A DNA stretch of 33,689 nucleotides. Source: Dysgonamonadaceae bacterium. GTDB lineage: Bacteria; Bacteroidota; Bacteroidia; Bacteroidales; Azobacteroidaceae. The DNA lies in NCBI GenBank assembly GCA_031257875.1, contig JAIRNV010000135.1, positions 1 to 33,689 on the forward strand, in the 5' to 3' direction. Numbering within the stretch: the stretch's first letter is position 1; the number at the start of each line of letters is the position of its first letter. Below are positions 17,518 through 26,779 of this stretch, piece by piece. The translations under genes were made by a program, and so were the position numbers. A model generated the notes under the pieces. The model searched no databases, was not told where the DNA came from, and worked only from the letters and a program-made list of their open reading frames with translations.

Positions 17518-18251
17518 GCGCAATTGAAGTAAAAAATTTAACGAAAAATTTCGGCAGGTTTGTCGCTGTTGATTCCATTTCATTTGATGTTGGAGCAGGA
17601 GAAATATTCGGTTTCCTCGGCGCCAACGGCGCAGGAAAAACAACCGCCATGCGAATGTTGTGCGGATTACTGGCTCCCACTTCCGGGACGGGGCAGGTGG
17701 CAGGATACGATATACGCAGGCAGACAGATATGGTAAAAAAGAACATAGGATACATGAGCCAAAAGTTTTCGCTGTACGAAGATTTAAGCGCTATGGAGAA
17801 TATGGAACTTTTCGGAGGCATTTACGGAATGAAGATGCGGGAGATTAGCGCAAAGACCAAAGAAGCCGTAAATGAGTTAGGTCTTGAAAATGAAAAAAAA
17901 CAGCCTGTGCAATCCCTGCCTTTGGGTATAAAGCAAAAAATCTCTTTTGCCGTTTCCACATTTCACTCTCCGAAGATTATATTCCTGGATGAACCTACCG
18001 GCGGCGTCGATCCCATTAGCCGGAGACTTTTCTGGGAAATGATATACAAGGCGTCCTCAAAAGGAATGACAGCGTTTGTTACAACGCACTACATGGATGA
18101 GGCGGAATACTGTAACCGGGTTTCGATTATGGTAGACGGTCAAATCAAGGCAATGGATACACCCCGGAATTTAAGAGAAAGCTTTCATGTCAAATCGATG
18201 GACGATGTTTTTCAAGTATTGGCGCGTTCCTCAAAATATTCAGGAAAATGA
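17514..18251 (+). CDS. ABC transporter ATP-binding protein
   Basis: Walker A GANGAGKT, signature variant LPLGIKQK, IIFLDEPTGGVDP. Confidence 0.93.
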   Translation: MSAIEVKNLTKNFGRFVAVDSISFDVGAGEIFGFLGANGAGKTTAMRMLCGLLAPTSGTGQVAGYDIRRQTDMVKKNIGYMSQKFSLYEDLSAMENMELFGGIYGMKMREISAKTKEAVNELGLENEKKQPVQSLPLGIKQKISFAVSTFHSPKIIFLDEPTGGVDPISRRLFWEMIYKASSKGMTAFVTTHYMDEAEYCNRVSIMVDGQIKAMDTPRNLRESFHVKSMDDVFQVLARSSKYSGK

Positions 18252-19351
18252 AACAGCTTATCAGCTTTATAAAAAAAGAAATATATCATATTATACGTGA
18301 TCCGCTGACATTATCCATCATGTTGATTCTTCCCGTATTACTTGTGCTGATACTTGGCTTTGCCGTAACAACGGAAATACGGAATACGCCTGTTGCCGTA
18401 TTCGACCGGTCTAAAACAGTCGAATCGCAAAGATTGATAGATAAGATTGACGGAAATGCTTACTTTACGCTGGTCAATAATTTACATTCGGAATCCAGTA
18501 TTGAGAAGTCATTTCAGAAAGGCGAATGCAAGCTTGCCATAGTGATACCTTCCGATTTTGGACAAAATCTTTTGTATAGAGAAAAAACAAACATTCAGGT
18601 AATTGTTGACAGCTCCGATCCGAATGAGGGTTCCACCCTGTGCAGCTATTTACAGCTTGTAATCGCTCAATACCGGAAAGAACTTATTAACCTTCAAAGC
18701 CATTCGGGTGCAATAAACACGGAAATAAAACTTCTGTACAACCCTCAAATGAAGGGAATGTACAGCATTGTGCCGGGAATAATCGGAATGATTATGATGT
18801 TGATATGCGCGTCTATGACCTCCATATCCATAGCGCGTGAAAAGGAAGCGGGAACAATGGAAATCCTGCTGGTTTCTCCGTTGAAGCCTGCTCAAATTGT
18901 TCTTGCAAAGGCAGCTCCCTATCTTTTTATTTCATTGGTTGATATGGTGCTATGCCTGCTTCTCGCCCGTTTTGTATTGGAGATTCCTGTTTTGGGAAAT
19001 GTGTGGTCGATAATGCTTCTGTCGTTGATATACACGCTCTCGGCCATTGCGCTGGGGCTTTTGATTTCTACGGTTTCGCAGACGCAACAGGAAGCAATGG
19101 TAACTTCCGGGGTTGGCTTATTGCTGCCTACCATGCTGCTGTCAAATTTGATTTTCCCGATAGACAGCATGCCGCTGCTGCTGCGGCTGTTTTCCTACAT
19201 CGTGCCTGCGCGCTGGTTCATCGACCCGCTGCGCGATATTATGATAAAAGGACTGGGATTTGGGGCTATCTGGTTCGAGTTCCTTATCCTGCTATCAATA
19301 AGTACGATATTGCTTTTTATCAGTATTAAAAAATTCAAAAACAGATTATGA
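18248..19351 (+). CDS. ABC-2 type permease (YhhJ/YbhS-like)
   Basis: 'KKEIYHIIRDPLTLSIMLILPVLLVLILGFAV', 'AREKEAGTMEILLVSPLKPAQIVLAK'. Confidence 0.92.
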   Translation: MKQLISFIKKEIYHIIRDPLTLSIMLILPVLLVLILGFAVTTEIRNTPVAVFDRSKTVESQRLIDKIDGNAYFTLVNNLHSESSIEKSFQKGECKLAIVIPSDFGQNLLYREKTNIQVIVDSSDPNEGSTLCSYLQLVIAQYRKELINLQSHSGAINTEIKLLYNPQMKGMYSIVPGIIGMIMMLICASMTSISIAREKEAGTMEILLVSPLKPAQIVLAKAAPYLFISLVDMVLCLLLARFVLEIPVLGNVWSIMLLSLIYTLSAIALGLLISTVSQTQQEAMVTSGVGLLLPTMLLSNLIFPIDSMPLLLRLFSYIVPARWFIDPLRDIMIKGLGFGAIWFEFLILLSISTILLFISIKKFKNRL

Positions 19352-20454
19352 CACTTCTATTTTTATTAAAGAAAGAATTTCTGCAAATATTGCGCAATAA
19401 GTTTTTACTGGCTGCAATGATTGTACTGCCGGTATTCGAGCTTGCGATATTGCCCTGGGCTGCCACCTTCGAGCAGAAAGACATTTCGCTGTGTGTCGTC
19501 GACAATGACCACAGCGCCTGTTCAAGAAACCTGATAACAAAAGTGTTATCTTCCGGATATTTCAAATTGACAGATTATGAGTTTGATTATCCGAAAGCGC
19601 TGTCTGATATGGAAAAATCCCGTGCAAATTTGATACTGGAAATTCCGGGTAATTTCGAGAAGGACTGCATAAACAGCCAGCCGGTGAATTTATCGCTGGT
19701 AATTGACGCTGTAGATGGGCGGAAAGCCGGACTTGGCATGTCCTACCTGTCTCAAATCATCAACGAATATGGCAAAGAGATTGTCATTGAGTCGGGAGGA
19801 CAAGCTCCCGTAATAGTGGATGTAAAGCCCTCTTTCAGGTATAACGCTGCCATGCGTTATCAAAACTATATGGTTCCGGGTCTTTTGGTTATACTGGTTA
19901 CCATGATGGGAGGAATGCTATCGGCGCTGAATATTGTCAGAGAAAAGGAAATGGGGACAATCGAGCAAATGAACGTAACGCCCGTATCCAAAACCATGTT
20001 TATTTTGGGAAAGCTAATTCCGTTTTGGGTTTTAGGTTTAATCAACCTGACGATAGGAATTTTCATAGGCTGGATTGTTTTCGGGATTTTTCCGACGGGA
20101 AACGTTATGAATATATACGTTTTTGCCTTTTTCTATCTTTTGGCGTTCACAGGCTTGGGCTTAATGATGTCAAATTTCGCCAAAACCCAACAGCAGGCAA
20201 TGTTCATGTTGATTTTTGTGTTGATTATATTTATCATGTTAAGCGGACTGTTCACTCCCATAACAAGTATGCCCGAATGGGCGCAGAAAATCACGCTTGT
20301 CAATCCGCTCCGTTATTTTGTGGATGTAGTCCGCCTTGTATATCTGAAAGGGAGCGGTTTACGTGATATATTGCCGCAACTGTGCAGCATGATGGTGTTT
20401 GTGGCGGTATTAAATGTGCTTGCGGTTATATCTTATCGAAAGACTGACAGTTAG
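19348..20454 (+). CDS. ABC-2 type permease (YhhJ/YbhR-like)
   Basis: 'KKEFLQILRNKFLLAAMIVLPVFEL', 'VREKEMGTIEQMNVTPVSKTMFILGKLIPF'. Confidence 0.92.
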   Translation: MTLLFLLKKEFLQILRNKFLLAAMIVLPVFELAILPWAATFEQKDISLCVVDNDHSACSRNLITKVLSSGYFKLTDYEFDYPKALSDMEKSRANLILEIPGNFEKDCINSQPVNLSLVIDAVDGRKAGLGMSYLSQIINEYGKEIVIESGGQAPVIVDVKPSFRYNAAMRYQNYMVPGLLVILVTMMGGMLSALNIVREKEMGTIEQMNVTPVSKTMFILGKLIPFWVLGLINLTIGIFIGWIVFGIFPTGNVMNIYVFAFFYLLAFTGLGLMMSNFAKTQQQAMFMLIFVLIIFIMLSGLFTPITSMPEWAQKITLVNPLRYFVDVVRLVYLKGSGLRDILPQLCSMMVFVAVLNVLAVISYRKTDS

Positions 20455-20577
20455 AGGCTATTTTAAAATCAGGCAAAGGGTTCATATTCTGTCATTCCCC
20501 TGCATTTCAAATTGTCGCAGCTATCGATTAATAAGATATAATAAGGTAATAAGGTTGGTTACGGATGAAACAATCAA

Positions 20578-20718
20578 CTCCGTGTCCCTCCGTGAAATCC
20601 ACTCCGTGAAACGCTGTATTTAATAATTTTTATAACACGGAGTTTCACGGAGTGGATTTCACGGAGGGACACGGAGGAAAAGATTAAAACTGCAATATCT
20701 TGTTTATTTCGCATTACT
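20578..20718. repeat. Dispersed hairpin element copy B
   Basis: Same orientation and near-identical to 12551-12677; partial copy around 26693-26745. Confidence 0.9.
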
Positions 20719-20833
20719 AAAAGTGAAAATAAAACTCAAAAGTGGATTATCAAGGAATTGACAACAATGAAAAAAGTATTTTATCTTTTCTGAAGAAATT
20801 GTTATCAGTCCGCTTGCCGGCGGGAGTTCACAT

Positions 20834-21337
20834 CTATTTTTTTATTGAAATTGTAGCACAAATACTTAATCTGAATCCTGTTTCGTTACGGAATTTTTCC
20901 ATCAATTCTTTATGGGAAGAATGATAGTAAGGGTGGCTTTTGTTGGCAAGGAAAGCCAGCTTTCTTGAAATACACAATAAACTGTAATTGTCTTGGAAAT
21001 TCAGAATTGTCGTTTTAAGTTGTTTTGTTCCATCAGGTATCCAACCCGAAGTTTTATTTGCTTCTTTTAGTTCCAAAAAATAGAAATCATACTTATTTTG
21101 AGGCCGCAAACAAATAAGCAAAGCATCACATTGTGATTCTTGCGTACCGTCCGGTCTTAAACATTTGATATTTTTATCAAGTGGAACAAAATAAATAGAA
21201 AAACCGTCGACATTTTCAACTTTGGCAGTACCGTTATCAATAGGAATCACTTTAGCCGGTAAACTTGAATCATCATAAATGCCGAAACTATCTGTCCTAT
21301 GCTCGAAGCAAGTTGTTGAAAATAAATCAATTTTCAT
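20834..21337 (-). CDS. Small PD-(D/E)XK-nuclease-like partner of the adjacent AAA ATPase
   Basis: 'CDALLICLRPQNKYDFYFLELKE' resembles D-x(n)-ExK; start MKIDLF at 21337 overlaps the ATPase stop by 11 bp. Confidence 0.5.
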   Translation of the reverse strand: MKIDLFSTTCFEHRTDSFGIYDDSSLPAKVIPIDNGTAKVENVDGFSIYFVPLDKNIKCLRPDGTQESQCDALLICLRPQNKYDFYFLELKEANKTSGWIPDGTKQLKTTILNFQDNYSLLCISRKLAFLANKSHPYYHSSHKELMEKFRNETGFRLSICATISIKK

Positions 21338-22553
21338 TTTCTTCCTCAATTTCTTGTAGTTGAGTAAACAGATTATTTGTGTCGGCAAGTATATTGTTCA
21401 AAAAATTGTCATCTGACGGTATTAAATCGTTGTATTTGGGTAATGATTTAATTGTACCCGTTTTTTCTTCCATTTCATAAATTGAAACATCTGTGGCATT
21501 TACGCAAGCATCAATCGAAATTATTTTTGAAATTTCTAAAGATAAAGTTTCTTTGTTAACTTGTGATAAACTGTCAAGCACTTGTTTTGCTTTTATTGCA
21601 ATAGTTAAATAATTAATCAGATACGGACTGTGAGTGGTCATAATCAATTCATTGCCAACATTCATATTATTAAATTCCAATAAACTTTGCAACATTTTCC
21701 ACTGGGAAACAGGAAATAGATTTTGTTCGGGCTCTTCAACAATATTTACGAATGTAGTTTTATTGAATTTTGCCGATAAAACAGAAAGAGCAATGCGCTT
21801 TTGTTCATCGGTTAAACTATCATTACTCCAAATTTCCTGTACTCCCTTCTGAAACTTAATTTTTTCTTCGCTACTCATCAATTCCTTATTTTCACTATGC
21901 TGTTTCACAGAATTGGCCAAATAATCGGAAACTATATACAAAGGAACAAACGATTGAAAACCGCTCGAAGCATCAGTTAATTTGACTTTATAATTTTCCC
22001 CTTTCAAATTAAGCGTATCATTCAGTTTGTCATACTCAATAAACGTTTCATTAATTGGCAATTTTAACGCATTCTTTAAATCTTGTTGAGCATTATAATA
22101 TTCCGTATTAAATTCCTGCAATGACTCTGACGATAATTTCAGTTCCTTTGCTCCTTTAATACAGGTTAAAAAATTCCTTTCTGCAGGCACATACATCACC
22201 TGCGGCAATTGATATGTATTTTGAGATATTCCGTCAATAATCAGCGTTTCCTTTTGATACTTAATTTTGTAAGCATCACCCTGATATTCAACTGTTGAAT
22301 GGGGACTCAAATAGGCCTCAATACGGTGGTAAGGCAGAAATTGACTTTTCAAACGGTTAACACCTTTGCGTTCAAACCATTTTTTGTCATAGTCGCCTCT
22401 TACCAATGCCTTCTCAATCCACTTGAATGTGGAAATCAACTTTGCCACAGTACTTTTACCGGAACCTTGATTTCCGACAAATACCGTAACTTTGTTAATA
22501 TCAATGTGTCCGTATTTGATTGGACCGAAATTTTTTATTTCTATTTGTTGCAT
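21327..22553 (-). CDS. AAA family ATPase (AAA_15/21-like)
   Basis: Walker A GNQGSGKST, 'ASSGFQSFVPLY' signature, Walker B 'FVNIVEEPEQNLFP', 'MTTHSPYLIN'. Confidence 0.88.
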   Translation of the reverse strand: MQQIEIKNFGPIKYGHIDINKVTVFVGNQGSGKSTVAKLISTFKWIEKALVRGDYDKKWFERKGVNRLKSQFLPYHRIEAYLSPHSTVEYQGDAYKIKYQKETLIIDGISQNTYQLPQVMYVPAERNFLTCIKGAKELKLSSESLQEFNTEYYNAQQDLKNALKLPINETFIEYDKLNDTLNLKGENYKVKLTDASSGFQSFVPLYIVSDYLANSVKQHSENKELMSSEEKIKFQKGVQEIWSNDSLTDEQKRIALSVLSAKFNKTTFVNIVEEPEQNLFPVSQWKMLQSLLEFNNMNVGNELIMTTHSPYLINYLTIAIKAKQVLDSLSQVNKETLSLEISKIISIDACVNATDVSIYEMEEKTGTIKSLPKYNDLIPSDDNFLNNILADTNNLFTQLQEIEEENEN

Positions 22554-22576
22554 ATTTTCGCGTATTTTGATGGCTG

Positions 22577-22584
22577 CAAAAGTA
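22577..22584 (-). promoter_or_regulatory. -7 box TACTTTTG (minus) for the 22553 ATPase
   Basis: TAnnTTTG consensus upstream of ATG 22553. Confidence 0.45.
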
Positions 22585-22672
22585 GTAATTTTATCGGAAT
22601 AATAATCTATTTCTTAATATAACCACCCTGATCCGGTTGACAAGTTAACAGTCAAGTATCAAAAACAAATTG

Positions 22673-22680
22673 TAACTTTG
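22673..22680 (+). promoter_or_regulatory. -7 box TAACTTTG for the 22718 ATPase
   Basis: TAnnTTTG consensus 38 bp upstream of ATG. Confidence 0.5.
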
Positions 22681-22717
22681 CACTTTATTTCAGAAACAAC
22701 ATATAGATATAAAAATA

Positions 22718-24064
22718 ATGGAAGTAAAAAACATTAAAATACGGAAATTGTTTGGTTTATTTGATTATAACATAGAATTAAACCAAAGCGGGAGCCTGAC
22801 TGTTTTGACAGGTCCGAACGGTTATGGCAAAACAACCATTTTGAATATTATTTACAGTCTTTTCAATCAAAGGTTTTTCTATTTTCAGAAACTTAATTTT
22901 GAGTTGATTTCGTTTTACTTTATCAACGGACAGCAAATTGACATTACAAAAAAGAAAGGGAAAGACAAAGTTGAACAAAGTGTACGAATAGTTAATAATC
23001 AGCAAAGAATCGTATCCCAAAATATTGAAACAGTTGATGTTCACATCAGGCTACTACAGACCGGTACGCCAATAGAAGCATTTATCTATAATTCGGAGAG
23101 TGAAAATAAACTGGTATTGGAGTTGGGAAAATATATTCCTGTTCATAAAATTTCTCAAAATATTGTTTTAGACAGTAGAACGGGGAAACAATTTTCGCTA
23201 AGAGATTTTTTAATTGAAAATATAAATTTTCTTCCGTTAAGTGTTATTAATTTAATCAACAAACAGGGAAGCGTTAAAATTTCCGAACTGTTAAATGCTA
23301 CAAATGTTTATCTCATTAGAGAAGAGAGGTTGTTGACTCAGACTCGCAATCCCAATCAAAACGTGTCTTTTGACAGAACGATTGAGAAATATGCCGAAGA
23401 ATTAAAAGCGTTAATAGCACAAAAGCAATTAGACGCATATAAAATTGCACAACAATTGGACGGCTCTTTTCCTAAACGCTTAATCGAATGCAAAGAATTT
23501 TTGTCGGAAAGTGATTTTAAATCCCGTTTTGCTGACTTGACTAAAAAACAGGCATTGCTAAAAACTTTTGGAATAGCAACTACCATACAAGATATTACAG
23601 AATACAATAACGAAACAAAAAACGTATTAACTGTCTATTTAGAGGATTCTGAGGCAAAAGTAAGAGTATATGATGAATTATTAAATAAAATAGAGTTGTT
23701 TGTGAATATTCTGAATGAAAAGATGTTTGCTTTCAAATCCATTGTAATAAACGGTTCGCAGGGTTTTTACTTTCAATTAAGCAATGGACAAAAATTGAAG
23801 TTGACGGACTTGTCTTCCGGTGAACAGCAGGAAGTTGTACTTCAATATGAATTGCTGTTTAAGACAAATCCCGATACTCTAATTTTAATAGATGAACCGG
23901 AAATTTCATTGCATGTGATGTGGCAAAAGGCATTTATACAGGATTTACAAAGGATAGCCAAAATAAAACAAATATCATTTCTTGTCTCGACTCATGCACC
24001 ACAGATTATTAACGACAATTGGGATTTGACTCGTGATTTGTATGAACTTTCCAATGCCGAATAA
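22718..24064 (+). CDS. AAA family ATPase (AriA-like candidate)
   Basis: Walker A GPNGYGKTT, 'LSSGEQQEVVLQYELLF', Walker B 'TLILIDEPEISLH', 'VSTHAPQII'. Confidence 0.87.
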   Translation: MEVKNIKIRKLFGLFDYNIELNQSGSLTVLTGPNGYGKTTILNIIYSLFNQRFFYFQKLNFELISFYFINGQQIDITKKKGKDKVEQSVRIVNNQQRIVSQNIETVDVHIRLLQTGTPIEAFIYNSESENKLVLELGKYIPVHKISQNIVLDSRTGKQFSLRDFLIENINFLPLSVINLINKQGSVKISELLNATNVYLIREERLLTQTRNPNQNVSFDRTIEKYAEELKALIAQKQLDAYKIAQQLDGSFPKRLIECKEFLSESDFKSRFADLTKKQALLKTFGIATTIQDITEYNNETKNVLTVYLEDSEAKVRVYDELLNKIELFVNILNEKMFAFKSIVINGSQGFYFQLSNGQKLKLTDLSSGEQQEVVLQYELLFKTNPDTLILIDEPEISLHVMWQKAFIQDLQRIAKIKQISFLVSTHAPQIINDNWDLTRDLYELSNAE

Positions 24065-24069
24065 ATACG

Positions 24070-24924
24070 ATGGAAGAAAATCGAACTTTGAAAGGAAGCC
24101 TTGACGCCACTAACAAAATCAATGATATCAGATTATCTTTGCGTAACAATACGGGAAGTAAGATTATTTGGATTTTAGTAGAAGGGACCAATGATTGCAA
24201 AATTTATCCGAAGTTTTTTGAAAAAGACAAAGCAAAAGTAGAATTTGTATACGGGGGAAAGGGGCAATTAAACATTGCTTTAACCACACTTGCCAACGAA
24301 ACGGAACAGGTAGCCGGTATTCGCGATGCTGATTTTTTACATTTGGAAAAAACTTATCCCAATACTAAAAACCTGTTCTTTACGGATTATCACGACATTG
24401 AAATGACGATGCTCGGATTTGAGGAGGTTCGTAATAATTTGGCTTCCGAATACAGACTGTCGGACAATTTGCAAAAAATATGGGACAATGTTCTAAATGA
24501 ATCGGCATTCATTGCTTACATTCGTTGGTATAACGAACAGAAACGTTGTAAAATACGTTTTGACGGGATAAAATTTGGTGGAAATTTATCAGAAATAACC
24601 GAAGGAAAAATAAGTATTAAAAAACAGGAATTGCTGATTGAATTAAACAATCGTTCTGCAAACAAAGCAGAAAAATTGACTTTTGAAAATATTGATCATT
24701 TTATAAACCAATATAAAACTTCCGATTTCCTTAATCTTTGTAACGGACACGATACAACTGCATTGTTTTCTTTACTTGTTGAAAAACAGGTCTCTCATAC
24801 CGAATTTTGTCGCCATTTAAGATTATCCTTTACTGGCCGGGAATTTTCCACTACAAAATTGTACTCTGCAATATATGATTGGCAGCAGAAAAATGGATTT
24901 GATATTTTGAAACAGCTTACCTGA
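24070..24924 (+). CDS. DUF4435/TOPRIM-like protein (AriB-like candidate)
   Basis: 'IIWILVEGTNDCKIYPKFF', 'VAGIRDADF', 'TDYHDIEMTML' motifs; 5 bp after ATPase. Confidence 0.75.
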   Translation: MEENRTLKGSLDATNKINDIRLSLRNNTGSKIIWILVEGTNDCKIYPKFFEKDKAKVEFVYGGKGQLNIALTTLANETEQVAGIRDADFLHLEKTYPNTKNLFFTDYHDIEMTMLGFEEVRNNLASEYRLSDNLQKIWDNVLNESAFIAYIRWYNEQKRCKIRFDGIKFGGNLSEITEGKISIKKQELLIELNNRSANKAEKLTFENIDHFINQYKTSDFLNLCNGHDTTALFSLLVEKQVSHTEFCRHLRLSFTGREFSTTKLYSAIYDWQQKNGFDILKQLT

Positions 24925-24960
24925 CTGTTTTCCTTAAATTATTTATTTTTAGTTACGGCT

Positions 24961-26136
24961 ATGAATCATAACAACCCCCTGAAAATAGTCTACCTGCTTC
25001 CCGGCGGACTTTTCGCCCCCGGCGGAATGGAACGCATTACAATCCTCAAAGCCAATTATCTGGCAGAAAAAACGGGCTGCGATGTTTCGATTGTTACGAC
25101 TGAACAAATGGGGCGCCCCGTATTTTTTCCCGTTTCGGAAAAAGTCCGCCTGTATCATTTGAATATCGGGATACACGCCGGATTCGGGAAAGAAAAGTAC
25201 ATTGAAAAGGTTATTTCGCGTTTTCTGAAGACACGGGAATATGTGCGGGAACTAAAGACATTGCTGAATACGGTGCGGCCGGATATTACCGTTTCACTGT
25301 TGGGACTGGATATTGAATTTTTAAATGATTTCAAAGACGGCAGCGTCAAGATCGGGGAACTGCATTTCCCTGCGAACTTCCGTCAATTGATGGCGCGAAA
25401 ACTGTCAAACGCTCCTGTTCCCAACTGGGTCGCTGCCGTCAGGACGCAAACATTCAGGCGGGCTTGCCGCAAACTATCGCGCTTAGTGGTGCTGACCCGT
25501 GAAGAAAAAGCATCGTGGAAAGGCGCAGACAACATAGAAGTGATACCCAATGCCGTGCCGTTTTTCCCTGAAACAACGGCCGATTACAGCGAAAAAAAAG
25601 CCATAGCCGCAGGGCGACTGGTTTATGAAAAAGGTTTCGACATGCTGATTGAAGCATGGAAAGCCGTTTATGAAAAACATCCCGACTGGGAACTGCACAT
25701 TTATGGAGACGGCAACGAAAAAGCAAATCTGTGCCGGCTGATCCGGCAAGCAGGTTTGGATGCCGCCGTCAAAATTCATCCGCCGGAAAAAGATATTTAC
25801 GCCCGATATCCGAAACATTCCATGCTGCTTTTCCCGTCGCGTTATCTGGAAGCGTTTCCCATGGTATTGCTGGAAGCCATGTCGTGCGGACTTCCGGTGG
25901 TTGCATTCGATGCCCCCTGCGGACCGAAAGATATTATCAGGGACGGCGTCAACGGGTTTCTTGCCGGGACGGGAGATATTGAGGCGCTGTCCGCAAAAAT
26001 AAACACTTTGATAGAATCGGAAGGAATAAGGAAAACAATGGGAAAGGCCGCGCGGGAAATGTCGTTCGATTATGGAGAAGAAAAAATCATGCAACGCTGG
26101 TTGCAATTGTTTGAAGATGTAAAAAAGGAGAGATGA
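24961..26136 (+). CDS. Glycosyltransferase family 4
   Basis: 'GGLFAPGGMERIT', 'AAGRLVYEKGFDMLIEAW', 'LFPSRYLEAFPMVLLEAMSCGLPVVAFD'. Confidence 0.92.
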   Translation: MNHNNPLKIVYLLPGGLFAPGGMERITILKANYLAEKTGCDVSIVTTEQMGRPVFFPVSEKVRLYHLNIGIHAGFGKEKYIEKVISRFLKTREYVRELKTLLNTVRPDITVSLLGLDIEFLNDFKDGSVKIGELHFPANFRQLMARKLSNAPVPNWVAAVRTQTFRRACRKLSRLVVLTREEKASWKGADNIEVIPNAVPFFPETTADYSEKKAIAAGRLVYEKGFDMLIEAWKAVYEKHPDWELHIYGDGNEKANLCRLIRQAGLDAAVKIHPPEKDIYARYPKHSMLLFPSRYLEAFPMVLLEAMSCGLPVVAFDAPCGPKDIIRDGVNGFLAGTGDIEALSAKINTLIESEGIRKTMGKAAREMSFDYGEEKIMQRWLQLFEDVKKER

Positions 26137-26183
26137 AACCTTTTCTTTTCTCATGCCTGAATAATTTTTCTATCAACAATAGT

Positions 26184-26309
26184 CTGACCATGTCGGATTT
26201 TCTCCCGACGGTGTTGGCAAATGATCTGACCATGTCGGATTTTTTCCCGACGATGTTGGCAAAAGATCTGACCGTGTCGGATTTTTTCCCGACGGCGTTG
26301 GCGAAAAAT
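26184..26309. repeat. Three tandem 42-bp repeats
   Basis: ctgacc(a/g)tgtcggatttt(c/t)tcccgacg(g/a)(t/c)gttggc(a/g)aa... x3; 14-aa unit in either strand's ORF. Confidence 0.95.
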
Positions 26310-26580
26310 CTGCGCTGCGCATACCGGATTTTTATATACCGGCGCTTATTTTTCATGTTTTAGTAATAAAAAATAAATCACATGTAACGACTGGCAATTG
26401 CGGCCAAACTTGAAGGTTACGGGGGGGGGTATTCGTTTTGAAGTTCCTTTCTATCTGAATGATTTAATCGGTAATATTGTTTTAATAAAATATTCCTGCC
26501 TGCCAACCGGAATTGTAAAACGGCAGAAGGCGCAGGAAGGCCGGCATAACCAATGCTGTTACGCAGGCACAACCAACACT

Positions 26581-26598
26581 TGTTATGCCGGCATAACA
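26581..26598. repeat. 18-bp perfect palindrome TGTTATGCCGGCATAACA
   Basis: Self-complementary; followed by GGCtGGCAGTTC-aggtaaa-GAACTGCCgGCC hairpin at 26610-26640. Confidence 0.85.
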
Positions 26599-26779
26599 GC
26601 AAAAAAAATGGCTGGCAGTTCAGGTAAAGAACTGCCGGCCATTCGGATATTGCCTGTTAAAGAATAAAAAACAAATAACATGTAACCATCAACTCCGTGT
26701 CTCTCCGTGAAATCCACTCCGTGAAACTCCGTGTTATAAAAATTTGGCAAACAGAGAATAAGTATGTATTTTATGGTGT

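Noticed and set aside
26087-26363. CRISPR array at the 42-bp repeats
   Set aside because: Units are contiguous with no unique spacers and only three copies; a tandem repeat, not CRISPR.
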